Origin: Deltaproteobacteria bacterium
GTDB lineage: Bacteria > Desulfobacterota > Desulfarculia > Adiutricales > Adiutricaceae
Direction: 5' to 3'
Length of the DNA: 6,888 bases
NCBI GenBank assembly: GCA_031288745.1
Contig: JAITQT010000376.1
Span: 1-6,888 of the forward strand
Part shown: piece after piece, positions 1 through 5,702 of the stretch
Layout: every line of letters begins with the position of its first letter
Numbering within the stretch: position 1 is the stretch's first letter
Notes under the pieces: generated by a model
Told to the model about the DNA's origin: nothing
Seen by the model: the letters and a program-made list of their open reading frames with translations, nothing else
The model's database searches: none
Made by a program: the position numbers and the translations under genes

Positions 1-330
1 AAAAATTAACATAGAGATCAAAAAAGATGACACAGAAAAAAGGGCCGATGAGCCTGCTGCAATAGTGAAAAGGCCAAAGGCCATGTGGGTGCCGAATGAA
101 TCGGAGAGCTGAGTAATAAGCAAGTAAGAAAATTCAATAATATTAAGGTCAACGTTTCCAAGATAATAATCGCATACCATGGCCCAGTTAAAATAATCTG
201 CACTGCTACCATACATTACGCTAATTTTACCCGAAGGCCAAATAGCGGAATAGAAAAATCCAAAAAATAGTGCTAATATAATTATAGATACAAGGTTTTT
301 ATTATTTTTAATTATAAAATAAATCAATAG
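1..330 (-). pseudogene. Continuation of the membrane protein in a shifted frame, cut by window edge
   Basis: On the minus strand, codons in phase with position 330 stay open down to position 1. They encode a membrane segment (SIIILALFFGFFYSAIW), a polar stretch with GSSADYFNWAMVCDYYLGN, and another hydrophobic region (about MAFGLFTIAAGSSALF) at the edge. The frame has no good start of its own: the only early candidate is a TTG at 327 without a Shine-Dalgarno, and a stop lies upstream at 366-364. Removing one A from the A7 run at 337-331 would join it to the 308-649 frame, giving KSKNKK followed directly by LLIYFII. I therefore read the two as one gene of more than 210 codons, broken by a one-base change, a phase-variable tract or a sequencing error. 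The part below about 240 has normal GC, unlike the AT-rich first half. Function is unknown. Confidence 0.5.
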
Positions 331-649
331 TTTTTTTATTTTTAGATTTTTGAAAAATAAAAACTAAATAATAAAATATTTCAATAAAAATTCCAAGTAA
401 ACCAATGTAAAAATAAAGATAAAATAATAATTTATATATATTTATAAAGCCGTATAGTATCCAAGAGAAAAATACCAATATTAACAACCCAGAAGTTAAT
501 GTTAAAGGGGAGCCATATTTTTGATTAGTATCAAATTTAAATATTTTTAAAAGTATTCCCCCCCAAAATGATAAAACTATCGTATATGAAATAAATATAG
601 ATAAAAAATTAAAAGTACAACTTAAAATATTTATATAATAATTATACAA
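308..649 (-). CDS. Polytopic membrane protein, N-terminal fragment (frame ends early)
   Basis: This 113-residue frame encodes an unrecognised, very hydrophobic protein. Membrane segments lie at about residues 12-38, 50-68 and 74-99, followed by a basic stretch (KSKNKK, 101-106). The start is TTG at 649, supported by a GGAGA Shine-Dalgarno six bases upstream (660-656). The stop comes at 310-308, only a few residues after a run of seven A on the coding strand (337-331). A shifted frame continues the same kind of membrane protein to the window edge, so this is probably the first half of one larger protein rather than a complete gene. The DNA from about 290 to 690 is extremely AT-rich, unlike the rest of the window, which suggests transfer or relaxed selection. 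Membrane proteins of surface-polysaccharide clusters can look like this, but I see no motif that fixes a function. Confidence 0.55.
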   Translation of the reverse strand: MYNYYINILSCTFNFLSIFISYTIVLSFWGGILLKIFKFDTNQKYGSPLTLTSGLLILVFFSWILYGFINIYKLLFYLYFYIGLLGIFIEIFYYLVFIFQKSKNKKTIDLFYN

Positions 650-659
650 TTAAATTCTC

Positions 660-1699
660 CATATTATAAAAATTGTTCTATAAAATTATCTATGCTTTCG
701 TGAATATTCAACGTTTAGGCAACCGTTCACTTGTCCTTCCAGAAAGTCTTCTGCGTTTTGGGATATTAGCAGCGCATTCTATACGCTGTAAGGTTACCTT
801 TACTGGATTTTTCAATTTGCGAGGGGAATGCCAACCATTAGGTCATAATAACGCCTTTGTTCAGGCGAGCGGGAAGGGAAAAACAAGGTCTTGAAGAGGC
901 CTTGTGAACGTTTACAACGTTAGTTATAAAAAATTTCCCTCAAACGGAGGTCTCCCTCCGGCTACTACCAAAACGCTTGCTCTAACCAAGATTCTTACTG
1001 CGTAAACTAGCCTTCAACATTGTTATGCCGTTAGCCAATAAATGGCTTGATGAAAGTACCGAATCCATCGTCAACTTGATGAAAATATTCATGCCATTTT
1101 TGTATGCAATCTTCAGGGAAAAACTTAGAAACATTGCCCACCCAAAGGAGTGGAAGCGCAGCTACGGGAGGGAAAGGCAGGTAATATTTGTGCCAGTAAA
1201 AGCGGTTTAAAAAAAATTTTCATGCTGTGCATTCTGTGACCTAGGCAGCCTTAGCCAGAGGAGAAGCCACCGACTCAACTCGAGGAAGGAATCAGCTTGA
1301 TGGGAATGGTTTTGACATAGTTAAAACTTTATCAAACCCAATTTTCTTTTTTTGTTGGCGCGCTAGCTAGTAGATTAGAGGTTAACAGTCGGTCAAGTTG
1401 GCTTAACCGCATTGCTAGCCTAGGTCACAGATTGCACACTCTGAAATTTTTTACGCTTTGGCCCTGGCAATATTGACGGTTATAGGTCAGTAGGTCATAA
1501 TATACTCTCCAACAAGAGCTGCTAATCACACCCTAAATCGGGCTTTCTTTTTAAATATACCCACGACCGAAAACATTTGCCACGCCATGGCACCTCCCGC
1601 CGCTATCTGACTTTGAGGTAAAAGTTGAAACTGGCAAATCATTTTGTTCTTTAGTATAAACTTTTAGTAATCAACTACTTTAGCTTTAACGATTAGTTT
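660..1699. other. 1-kb gene-poor region with debris and inverted repeats
   Basis: No gene is convincingly encoded here. A 73-codon frame from a TTG at 673 to 894 and a 61-codon frame from 1025 to 1210 have no Shine-Dalgarno and no motif I recognise. An opposite-strand frame covering roughly 1033-1218 is equally open and no more convincing. The region also holds a small GC-rich hairpin (945-960, six-base stem, four-base loop, no T run), two inward-facing CGTTCAC heptamers (724-730 and 904-910), and the inverted-repeat segment listed separately. In the Desulfobacterota relatives I recall, an nnr-type gene precedes tsaE; nothing resembling it is seen here. Decayed mobile or coding sequence is the best description. 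Confidence 0.5.
1208..1453. repeat. MITE-like segment bounded by imperfect inverted repeats
   Basis: The left arm (1226-1246, core CTGTGACCTAGGC) is repeated in inverse orientation at 1418-1438 with 20 of 21 bases matching. With small gaps the similarity extends outward through an A/T run to about 1208 and 1453. A further inverted match, ACCGACT, lies at 1269-1275 against 1387-1393. The whole is about 245 bp. Short stretches on either strand read as peptides but are broken by stops, so the interior encodes nothing complete. A miniature element, the collapsed remains of an insertion sequence, or a long RNA hairpin would each fit. No target-site duplication is obvious. Confidence 0.5.
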
Positions 1700-2260
1700 A
1701 TGACCCTAACCCCCAATCGCTCTGATTTTAAGGCTATTAAGACGGCGCAGGAGGCTAAACTTATTGTAAAATCTAGTCCCGAGCTTATTTTACCCACAGC
1801 CCAAGCCGCCAAGGCGGCCGGAGCGGCCTTAGGCCTAGCCATAGAAGCCGAAGACCCGGCTAGTTTCTTAATTACTTTGGAAGGCCCTTTAGGGGTCGGT
1901 AAAACCACCTTCTGCCAAGGCCTAGCCGAGGCCTTGGGCACGGCTCCTGGGGAAGCGGTCAGCCCTAGCTTCTCTCTGGCCAACGTCTACCAAGCAAGGC
2001 GGCTTATCTATCATCTAGACCTTTATCGACTAGGACCACAAGCTGAGGAAGAATTTTTGGGTGCTGGCCTAGAGGAGTATTTAGACGGCCTCTGCTTAGT
2101 GGAATGGCCCGAGAGGCTCAAGGAGGACTTTTGGCCCGAGGAGAGGTTGGAACTAGTCTTTAATCAACAAAAAACCCGCTCTCTTAAAGCCAGAGCGCGA
2201 GACTCAGCCGCCTATACTTTGTGGCTAAAAACCCTCGAAAAGCTTAATAAACCGGAGTAA
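1700..2260 (+). CDS. tsaE: tRNA threonylcarbamoyladenosine biosynthesis ATPase TsaE
   Basis: TsaE is the cytosolic P-loop ATPase that works with TsaB and TsaD to add threonylcarbamoyl to A37 of ANN-decoding tRNAs (t6A). The 186-residue product shows the family signature in order: Walker A GPLGVGKTT (62-70), SPSFSL (88-93, matching the usual SPTF), HLDLYRL (105-111), GLEEYL (123-128) and LVEWPERL (133-140, the usual VEWPE). The protein is some 25-30 residues longer than typical TsaE, all at the N-terminus before the conserved ELILP (28-32). The ATG at 1700 has no Shine-Dalgarno, whereas a perfect AGGAGG lies inside the frame at 1749-1754, so the true start may be later (an ATT at 1763 is in phase). 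The stop is four bases before lysC, so the two are almost certainly cotranscribed. The identity is firm; the start is not. Confidence 0.92.
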   Translation: MTLTPNRSDFKAIKTAQEAKLIVKSSPELILPTAQAAKAAGAALGLAIEAEDPASFLITLEGPLGVGKTTFCQGLAEALGTAPGEAVSPSFSLANVYQARRLIYHLDLYRLGPQAEEEFLGAGLEEYLDGLCLVEWPERLKEDFWPEERLELVFNQQKTRSLKARARDSAAYTLWLKTLEKLNKPE

Positions 2261-2264
2261 CCCT

Positions 2265-3509
2265 ATGGCTAGAATTATACAAAAATACGGCGGAAGTTCA
2301 GTCGCTAACCTAGAGCTTATCAAGGGAGTAGCCCGAAGAGCCGTGGCGTCTAAAAACGAAGGTCACGAGGTGGTGGTGGTCCTTTCGGCCATGAGAGGGG
2401 AAACCGATAGGCTGATGAGCATGGCCAGAGGGCTAAATCCAGATCCAATGCCTAGAGAGCTAGATAACCTTTTAGCCACCGGAGAGCAAGTCTCTATCGC
2501 CTTATTCGCTTTGGCCTGCCAAAGCCTAGGGGAAAAAGTTAAATCTTTTACCGGCCTTCAGGCCGGCATTAAGACCGACGACGACCACGGGCGGGCTAGA
2601 ATTATAGAGATAACTCCCACTCGGATTAAAACAGAGCTAGCCAAAGGCCGGGTGGTCGCGGTGGCCGGGTTTCAAGGCTTTAACCGCTTAGGTGATCTAA
2701 CTACTTTAGGGCGCGGGGGCTCCGACACCACCGCCGTGGCCCTGGCGGTAGCCCTTAAGGCCGATTTATGCGAGATTTATACCGACGTTGAGGGCATCTT
2801 CACCACTGACCCTCGCGTTTGCGAAAAGGCTCGCAAAATTAATAAAATTAGCTACGAAGAGATGCTAGAGCTAGCTTCCCTCGGCTCTAAGGTCATGGAG
2901 ATAAGAAGCGTGGAATTGGGCATGAATTATGGCATAAAAATTCATGTCCGTCACGCTCACGCTCAGAGTCAGGGCACATATATCTGCGAGGAGGATACTG
3001 ACATGGAAAAAACTCCGGTTAGGGGCGTGACCTTTTCCGTTAACGAGGCTCGCGTAACCCTTTTGAAAGTGCCCGACCAACCGGGCGTCGCCGCCAAGAT
3101 TCTAGGGCTGGTCTCTAAGGCCGGTATCGTGGTGGACATGATAATCCAAAACCAATCGGTCTATCACCCGGTTGGCGAGGCTGGTACTTCTTTGACCGAC
3201 TTTTCTTTTACTGTTCCGATTTTAGACTATCCCAAGGCCATGGAACTAATGAAAGAAGCGGGGAGAGAGATTGGGGCCGAAAAGATAGTCGGCGACGATA
3301 ACATCGCCAAGATTTCCATCGTGGGAGTGGGTATGCGCAACCACGCTGGCGTCGCTGCTTTAATGTTTCAAACTTTGGCTAAGGAAGGCATTAACCTCTC
3401 TTTAATCTCAACTTCCGAAATAAAGATTAGCTGCATAATTGAAAAAAAATACGCCGAATTAGCCGTAAGGGCCCTCCACGACGCTTTTAAACTTGAGATT
3501 CCAAGCTAA
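2265..3509 (+). CDS. lysC: Aspartate kinase (aspartokinase), monofunctional, two ACT domains
   Basis: This enzyme phosphorylates L-aspartate to 4-phospho-L-aspartate, the first step towards lysine, threonine, methionine and diaminopimelate. The 414-residue length is normal for the alpha-type monofunctional enzyme. The kinase domain (about 1-245) carries KYGGSSV (7-13, usually KFGGTSV), LLATGEQVS (69-77), TLGRGGSDTTAVALA (147-161), YTDVEGIFTTDPR (172-184) and ASLGSKVM (204-211). Two ACT domains follow: about 263-345, with VPDQPGVAAKIL, and about 347-410, with VGMRNHAGVAALMFQTL and ISTSEIKISCII. These are the feedback-regulatory modules that usually bind lysine and/or threonine; which effector applies cannot be read from the sequence. 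The ATG is supported by CGGAG at 2253-2257, seven bases upstream and overlapping the end of tsaE. No homoserine dehydrogenase domain is fused. Confidence 0.97.
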   Translation: MARIIQKYGGSSVANLELIKGVARRAVASKNEGHEVVVVLSAMRGETDRLMSMARGLNPDPMPRELDNLLATGEQVSIALFALACQSLGEKVKSFTGLQAGIKTDDDHGRARIIEITPTRIKTELAKGRVVAVAGFQGFNRLGDLTTLGRGGSDTTAVALAVALKADLCEIYTDVEGIFTTDPRVCEKARKINKISYEEMLELASLGSKVMEIRSVELGMNYGIKIHVRHAHAQSQGTYICEEDTDMEKTPVRGVTFSVNEARVTLLKVPDQPGVAAKILGLVSKAGIVVDMIIQNQSVYHPVGEAGTSLTDFSFTVPILDYPKAMELMKEAGREIGAEKIVGDDNIAKISIVGVGMRNHAGVAALMFQTLAKEGINLSLISTSEIKISCIIEKKYAELAVRALHDAFKLEIPS

Positions 3510-3556
3510 TCTTCTAGCGATTAACCTTAGTTTGATGTTACCAAAGTCGAACCATG

Positions 3557-4417
3557 CTAAGGGCTATCGGTCTCGGTAAGTTCGATCTCAGAGGCTAGGG
3601 CTGGATTTTTCTTAAGAGTTTGAGCGATCCACAATAAAGTGGCGCTCTTAACCTCGCTGGCAACTTGCGGCCCTCTAGAGGGCTCAAGCCAGGTAAGATA
3701 AATAAACTTATCGGCCACGTTTAAAGCCGTTATAGTCGCGTAGCCTTCGGTTTTTTGCCCAAAGAGATTTAACATAATTAAAACAGCGTAAGAAACGCTA
3801 GCAGGGGTATCGTTAAATCTACCGGGGTATTCGACGGCCCTATACCTAAAGCCCAAATCTATTCCCAACTTATCTTTTAGCTTAGAGTTGGCCTTAACGG
3901 CTAATATCGCCGTAATGGGCCTAGTGTTAGTGGCTAAGCTCACTAAATTTTTATAGCGCTTTAGCTCTTTACTCACCCTACTTTTATCGTATTGGCGGCC
4001 TTCCATCCTTAGTGGGAGGCTCAAAACGGCTAGCCGTGGAACAGAGCAAGGCTTCCCCTCTTTGGCAGCCGTAACAAATTGTCGCCAGTCCTTTTCTACT
4101 CCGTAGACGGCCACCACCCGAAGCTTAAAGCGCTCCCTTAGAGAATAGATAAAGGCGTCGGCCGAAGGCTCTAAGCCGTCAAGTCTTATTAAGCCTTTAG
4201 GGCCGACTGGCTCAAAGCTTAAATCGCCAATTTGCTCCCTTGCGGCTAAAGGCTCTTCCCATTGCACCGCTTTTTTTTCTTCCTTCACTGTGGCCAAGGC
4301 TACGGCCAAACCTCCCAACAAGCTCAAAATGATTAAACCTAACGCCAACGCATTTAAACCTATTAATCGCCGTAGCCTACATTGATAACCGATACGATGG
4401 TTCATTTTCTTTCTCAC
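3557..4417 (-). CDS. Unrecognised membrane-anchored protein with large extracytoplasmic domain
   Basis: I do not recognise this family. The product of about 286 residues begins with a basic stretch, then a single hydrophobic segment (about residues 20-43, including ALALGLIILSLLGGLAVALA), then some 240 mostly soluble residues. That is the pattern of a signal anchor or uncleaved signal with the body outside the cytoplasmic membrane. There is no lipobox. The soluble part mixes charged and beta-rich stretches and ends in an acidic tail (ELTETDSP); no catalytic motif is evident. Three starts are possible: TTG 4420, GTG 4417 and ATG 4405. I prefer GTG because AGGGGG lies six bases upstream, but ATG with GGTGAG seven bases upstream is also reasonable. 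It converges on lysC with 47 bases between the stops and has its own promoter, so it is a single-gene unit. Codon use resembles the neighbours. Confidence 0.8.
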   Translation of the reverse strand: MRKKMNHRIGYQCRLRRLIGLNALALGLIILSLLGGLAVALATVKEEKKAVQWEEPLAAREQIGDLSFEPVGPKGLIRLDGLEPSADAFIYSLRERFKLRVVAVYGVEKDWRQFVTAAKEGKPCSVPRLAVLSLPLRMEGRQYDKSRVSKELKRYKNLVSLATNTRPITAILAVKANSKLKDKLGIDLGFRYRAVEYPGRFNDTPASVSYAVLIMLNLFGQKTEGYATITALNVADKFIYLTWLEPSRGPQVASEVKSATLLWIAQTLKKNPALASEIELTETDSP

Positions 4418-4443
4418 CAATAGCCCCCTGAAATTAGCCCCAA

Positions 4444-4472
4444 GTAATAAGGTCGTCCTTCAATTTAGTCAA
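4444..4472 (-). promoter_or_regulatory. Sigma70-type promoter of the membrane-anchored protein gene
   Basis: Read on the minus strand, TTGACT (4472-4467) is followed after exactly 17 bases by TATTAC (4449-4444). These match the -35 and -10 consensus at five and four of six positions. Transcription would begin near 4437, leaving a leader of about 20 bases that contains the AGGGGG ribosome site. A CGTTCAC heptamer (4486-4492) lies about 14 bases upstream of the -35 box, a plausible place for an activator site. Confidence 0.55.
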
Positions 4473-4505
4473 AAAAATTACTATACGTTCACTGATCCCT
4501 CTTAA

Positions 4506-4619
4506 GCTAAGGCCCAAGTCCTCGGTGAGCTGACCGAGAAGGAGATGGTGAATAACCTAGGCTATAGATTCTGGCCAAGGAGTCTGGCCCTTTTAGAGCA
4601 AGAGGCTAAGTTAATTTAG
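4506..4619 (+). pseudogene. Possible C-terminal coding remnant
   Basis: One plus-strand frame is open from just after a stop at 4503-4505 to a TAG at 4617-4619. It includes ELTEKEMVNNLGYRFWPRS followed by LALLEQEAKLI. Codon choice (GAG, AAG, GCC, CTA) resembles the real genes of this window, and the peptide looks like an amphipathic protein C-terminus. There is no usable start: the only ATG (4545) sits directly against AAGGAG. I do not recognise the parent protein. It may be the tail of a deleted gene; chance openness over 38 codons cannot be excluded. Confidence 0.3.
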
Positions 4620-4683
4620 TAAATGTTGTTAACCTAATTTAACCTCTGACTATTTGTACTTACCAGGCCCTTGCTTAACCTAT

Positions 4684-4704
4684 GAGGTAGTTGACCTCTT
4701 TTCT
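4684..4704 (+). terminator. Weak terminator-like hairpin
   Basis: GAGGT and ACCTC (4684-4688 and 4694-4698) form a five-base stem around a five-base loop, followed by TTTTCT. It lies about 65 bases beyond the end of the coding remnant at 4619, in the right orientation to have served that gene. The stem is short, so this is tentative. Confidence 0.22.
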
Positions 4705-4786
4705 CAACTAGCGTACCATCTGGCTTATTCTCCAAAAGAAAATATTGACGTTTTCAGCCTTACCAATAAAGCTTTCCTCTCGTGTC

Positions 4787-4832
4787 CGTTCACAAATGTG
4801 AACGTTTAAGGGCCCGTTCACAAGAGAGAACG
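4787..4832. promoter_or_regulatory. Two tandem 18-bp palindromes built on CGTTC/GAACG (operator-like)
   Basis: The first unit (4787-4804) is a perfect palindrome: CGTTCACA, two bases, TGTGAACG. The second (4815-4832) has the same 18-bp layout with CGTTC and GAACG ends and begins with the same CGTTCACAA. They start 28 bp apart. Such paired dyads are typical of binding sites for a dimeric regulator, but they lie about 380 bp from the PH-domain gene and in no visible core promoter, so the target and the protein are unknown. They could also be ends of decayed small repeats. Confidence 0.45.
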
Positions 4833-4948
4833 CTACGGTGCCAAGCCTATTGAAAGGGACGACACGTACCGCAGCAATGTAGCCCCCTATTAGGAACTTA
4901 GTAATTTTAACATCAATCAAAGTTAAAATATATGGTTGGATTAGAGAG

Positions 4949-5068
4949 CTAAGTAGAAACGTTAAAAGAACTAATGTTAAGAACTTAAGGGTATGCTAAA
5001 ACTTAATTACAACTCGAAAGTCGCTACCAACCGCAACGTGGGAAAAAAAAGACTTGGTGAACGGTTAC
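4949..5068 (+). repeat. Left arm of a 120-bp near-perfect inverted repeat
   Basis: This arm matches the reverse complement of 6657-6776 over 120 bases with no gaps and only three differences (at 5006, 5030 and 5043). Similarity stops sharply at both ends. Its inner end is GGTGAACGGTTAC, which contains the CGTTCAC heptamer. The arm has no reading frame; it contains a small hairpin whose minus strand reads CGACT-TTCG-AGTTG. It lies about 145 bp upstream of the PH-domain gene. Confidence 0.92.
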
Positions 5069-5212
5069 TTCCTCTCTATTGTATACTATTCTTCATTGTG
5101 GCAAAATACTAATAATAGTCGGCGCGCCTCTCTTCTTCGACTTAAGTCAGCGCTCCTCTCCTGTTTAAAATTAAATGGCAAGCTTATTGTAATTTAAAAA
5201 GGATACCAAAAG

Positions 5213-5677
5213 TTGGCTACGCCACAAAAGGGCCCAATCTTAAAGCGTCTTAGACCCTCACCCAGAGGCTATTGGGTCATATTATTGGGCTTAATCCTTG
5301 CTCCTATCATCCTCTTTTCCGAGCGAGCGACCAATAGCCCAAGTTGGCCCTGGATTACCATGTTTGTAATTTTTCTGGGCTTATTTATTCATCGATTAAG
5401 CTTAGTTTATGAGCTTACCAGCGATAGCCTAACGGCCTTTAGTTGGTGGGGCCTAGGGGTCCCGGAGCGAGTTAGCCTTAATTGTCTCAGCGACACAGAA
5501 ATCTTACGAGGCTTTTCTATGAGGATAGTCGGACTCGGGCACGTCAGAATCAGCTCAAGTAATATCAACGAACCGACGCTTACTCTCGTAGCCCAACCAA
5601 ATCCTGAAGAACTGGTCTTAGAGCTTGAAGATATTGCTCGCTCAAGAGGCGCTCTTCAAGGGGCCCAGCTCCCATAA
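5213..5677 (+). CDS. Small bacterial PH-domain (bPH2-like) membrane protein
   Basis: The 154-residue product has a basic, proline-containing N-terminus (KRLRPSPRGYW), two membrane segments (about 19-36 and 46-62), and a cytoplasmic domain at about 63-145 that resembles the YdbS/bPH2 type of bacterial PH domain. Diagnostic features are YELTSDSLTAFSWWG near the membrane, a conserved I/L-rich strand (VSLNCLSDTEI), the glycine turn RIVGLGHVRISS (104-115), and a closing helix after QPNPEELVLELEDI. Such proteins are widespread and mostly uncharacterised. The start is TTG at 5213, supported by AAAGGAT ending eight bases upstream. It ends 22 bases before the J-protein gene, so the two are probably one transcript. 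The family assignment is by fold pattern; the function is unknown. Confidence 0.75.
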   Translation: MATPQKGPILKRLRPSPRGYWVILLGLILAPIILFSERATNSPSWPWITMFVIFLGLFIHRLSLVYELTSDSLTAFSWWGLGVPERVSLNCLSDTEILRGFSMRIVGLGHVRISSSNINEPTLTLVAQPNPEELVLELEDIARSRGALQGAQLP

Positions 5678-5681
5678 ATCC

Positions 5682-5702
5682 ATTTAAGGAGTAAGGCGCT
5701 TG
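5682..5702 (+). promoter_or_regulatory. Strong ribosome binding site fixing a TTG start
   Basis: AAGGAG at 5686-5691, eight bases before TTG at 5700, sits in the short gap after the PH-domain gene. It makes TTG the likely start, because the J-domain sequence (YDYYRLL) begins only five codons later and no ATG or GTG is available before it. Confidence 0.75.

Larger units (their letters stand above)
4473..5212. other. 740-bp intergenic region rich in repeats and palindromes
   Basis: Between the promoter of the minus-strand gene and the PH-domain gene there is no complete gene. The stretch contains a CGTTCAC heptamer at 4486, the coding remnant at 4506-4619, a weak hairpin at 4684-4698 followed by TTTT, two tandem palindromes at 4787-4832, the left inverted-repeat arm at 4949-5068, and a -10-like TATACT at 5082-5087 without a well-spaced -35. 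A 70-codon minus-strand frame at 4708-4920 has no ribosome site and overlaps the palindromes; I do not call it. Confidence 0.6.

Noticed and set aside
18..212. 64-codon minus-strand frame
   Set aside because: It overlaps, in another phase, the longer membrane-protein frame that stays open from about 363 to position 1. It has no ribosome site and its composition is less convincing.
673..894. 73-codon plus-strand frame from a TTG
   Set aside because: No ribosome site, no recognisable motif, and it contains a CGTTCAC repeat motif; kept only as part of the gene-poor region.
1025..1210. 61-codon plus-strand frame
   Set aside because: No ribosome site. The opposite strand is equally open over 1033-1218 with an equally plausible peptide, so neither can be preferred.
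1625..1660. tsaE promoter (TTGAAA ... TATAAA) or a sigma54 site (TGGCA ... TTTG)
   Set aside because: Spacing of 24 between the sigma70-like boxes is too long, and the sigma54-like site lacks the essential downstream GC.
1693..1983. 96-codon minus-strand frame
   Set aside because: Antisense shadow of tsaE, whose family motifs are clear.
2871..3080. 69-codon minus-strand frame
   Set aside because: Antisense shadow of lysC.
3525..3562. Hairpin CCTTAG/CTAAGG between lysC and the convergent gene
   Set aside because: Six-base stem with a 26-base loop and no T run; not a credible terminator.
4787..4832. CRISPR-like repeat
   Set aside because: Only two units of 18 bp with a 10-bp gap; far too few and too short for an array, and no cas gene is present.
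4708..4920. 70-codon minus-strand frame
   Set aside because: No ribosome site, spans the tandem palindromes, and shows no protein-like motif pattern.
5054..5087. Promoter TTGGTG ... TATACT before the PH-domain gene
   Set aside because: The 22-base spacer is too long; TATACT alone is not enough to call a promoter.
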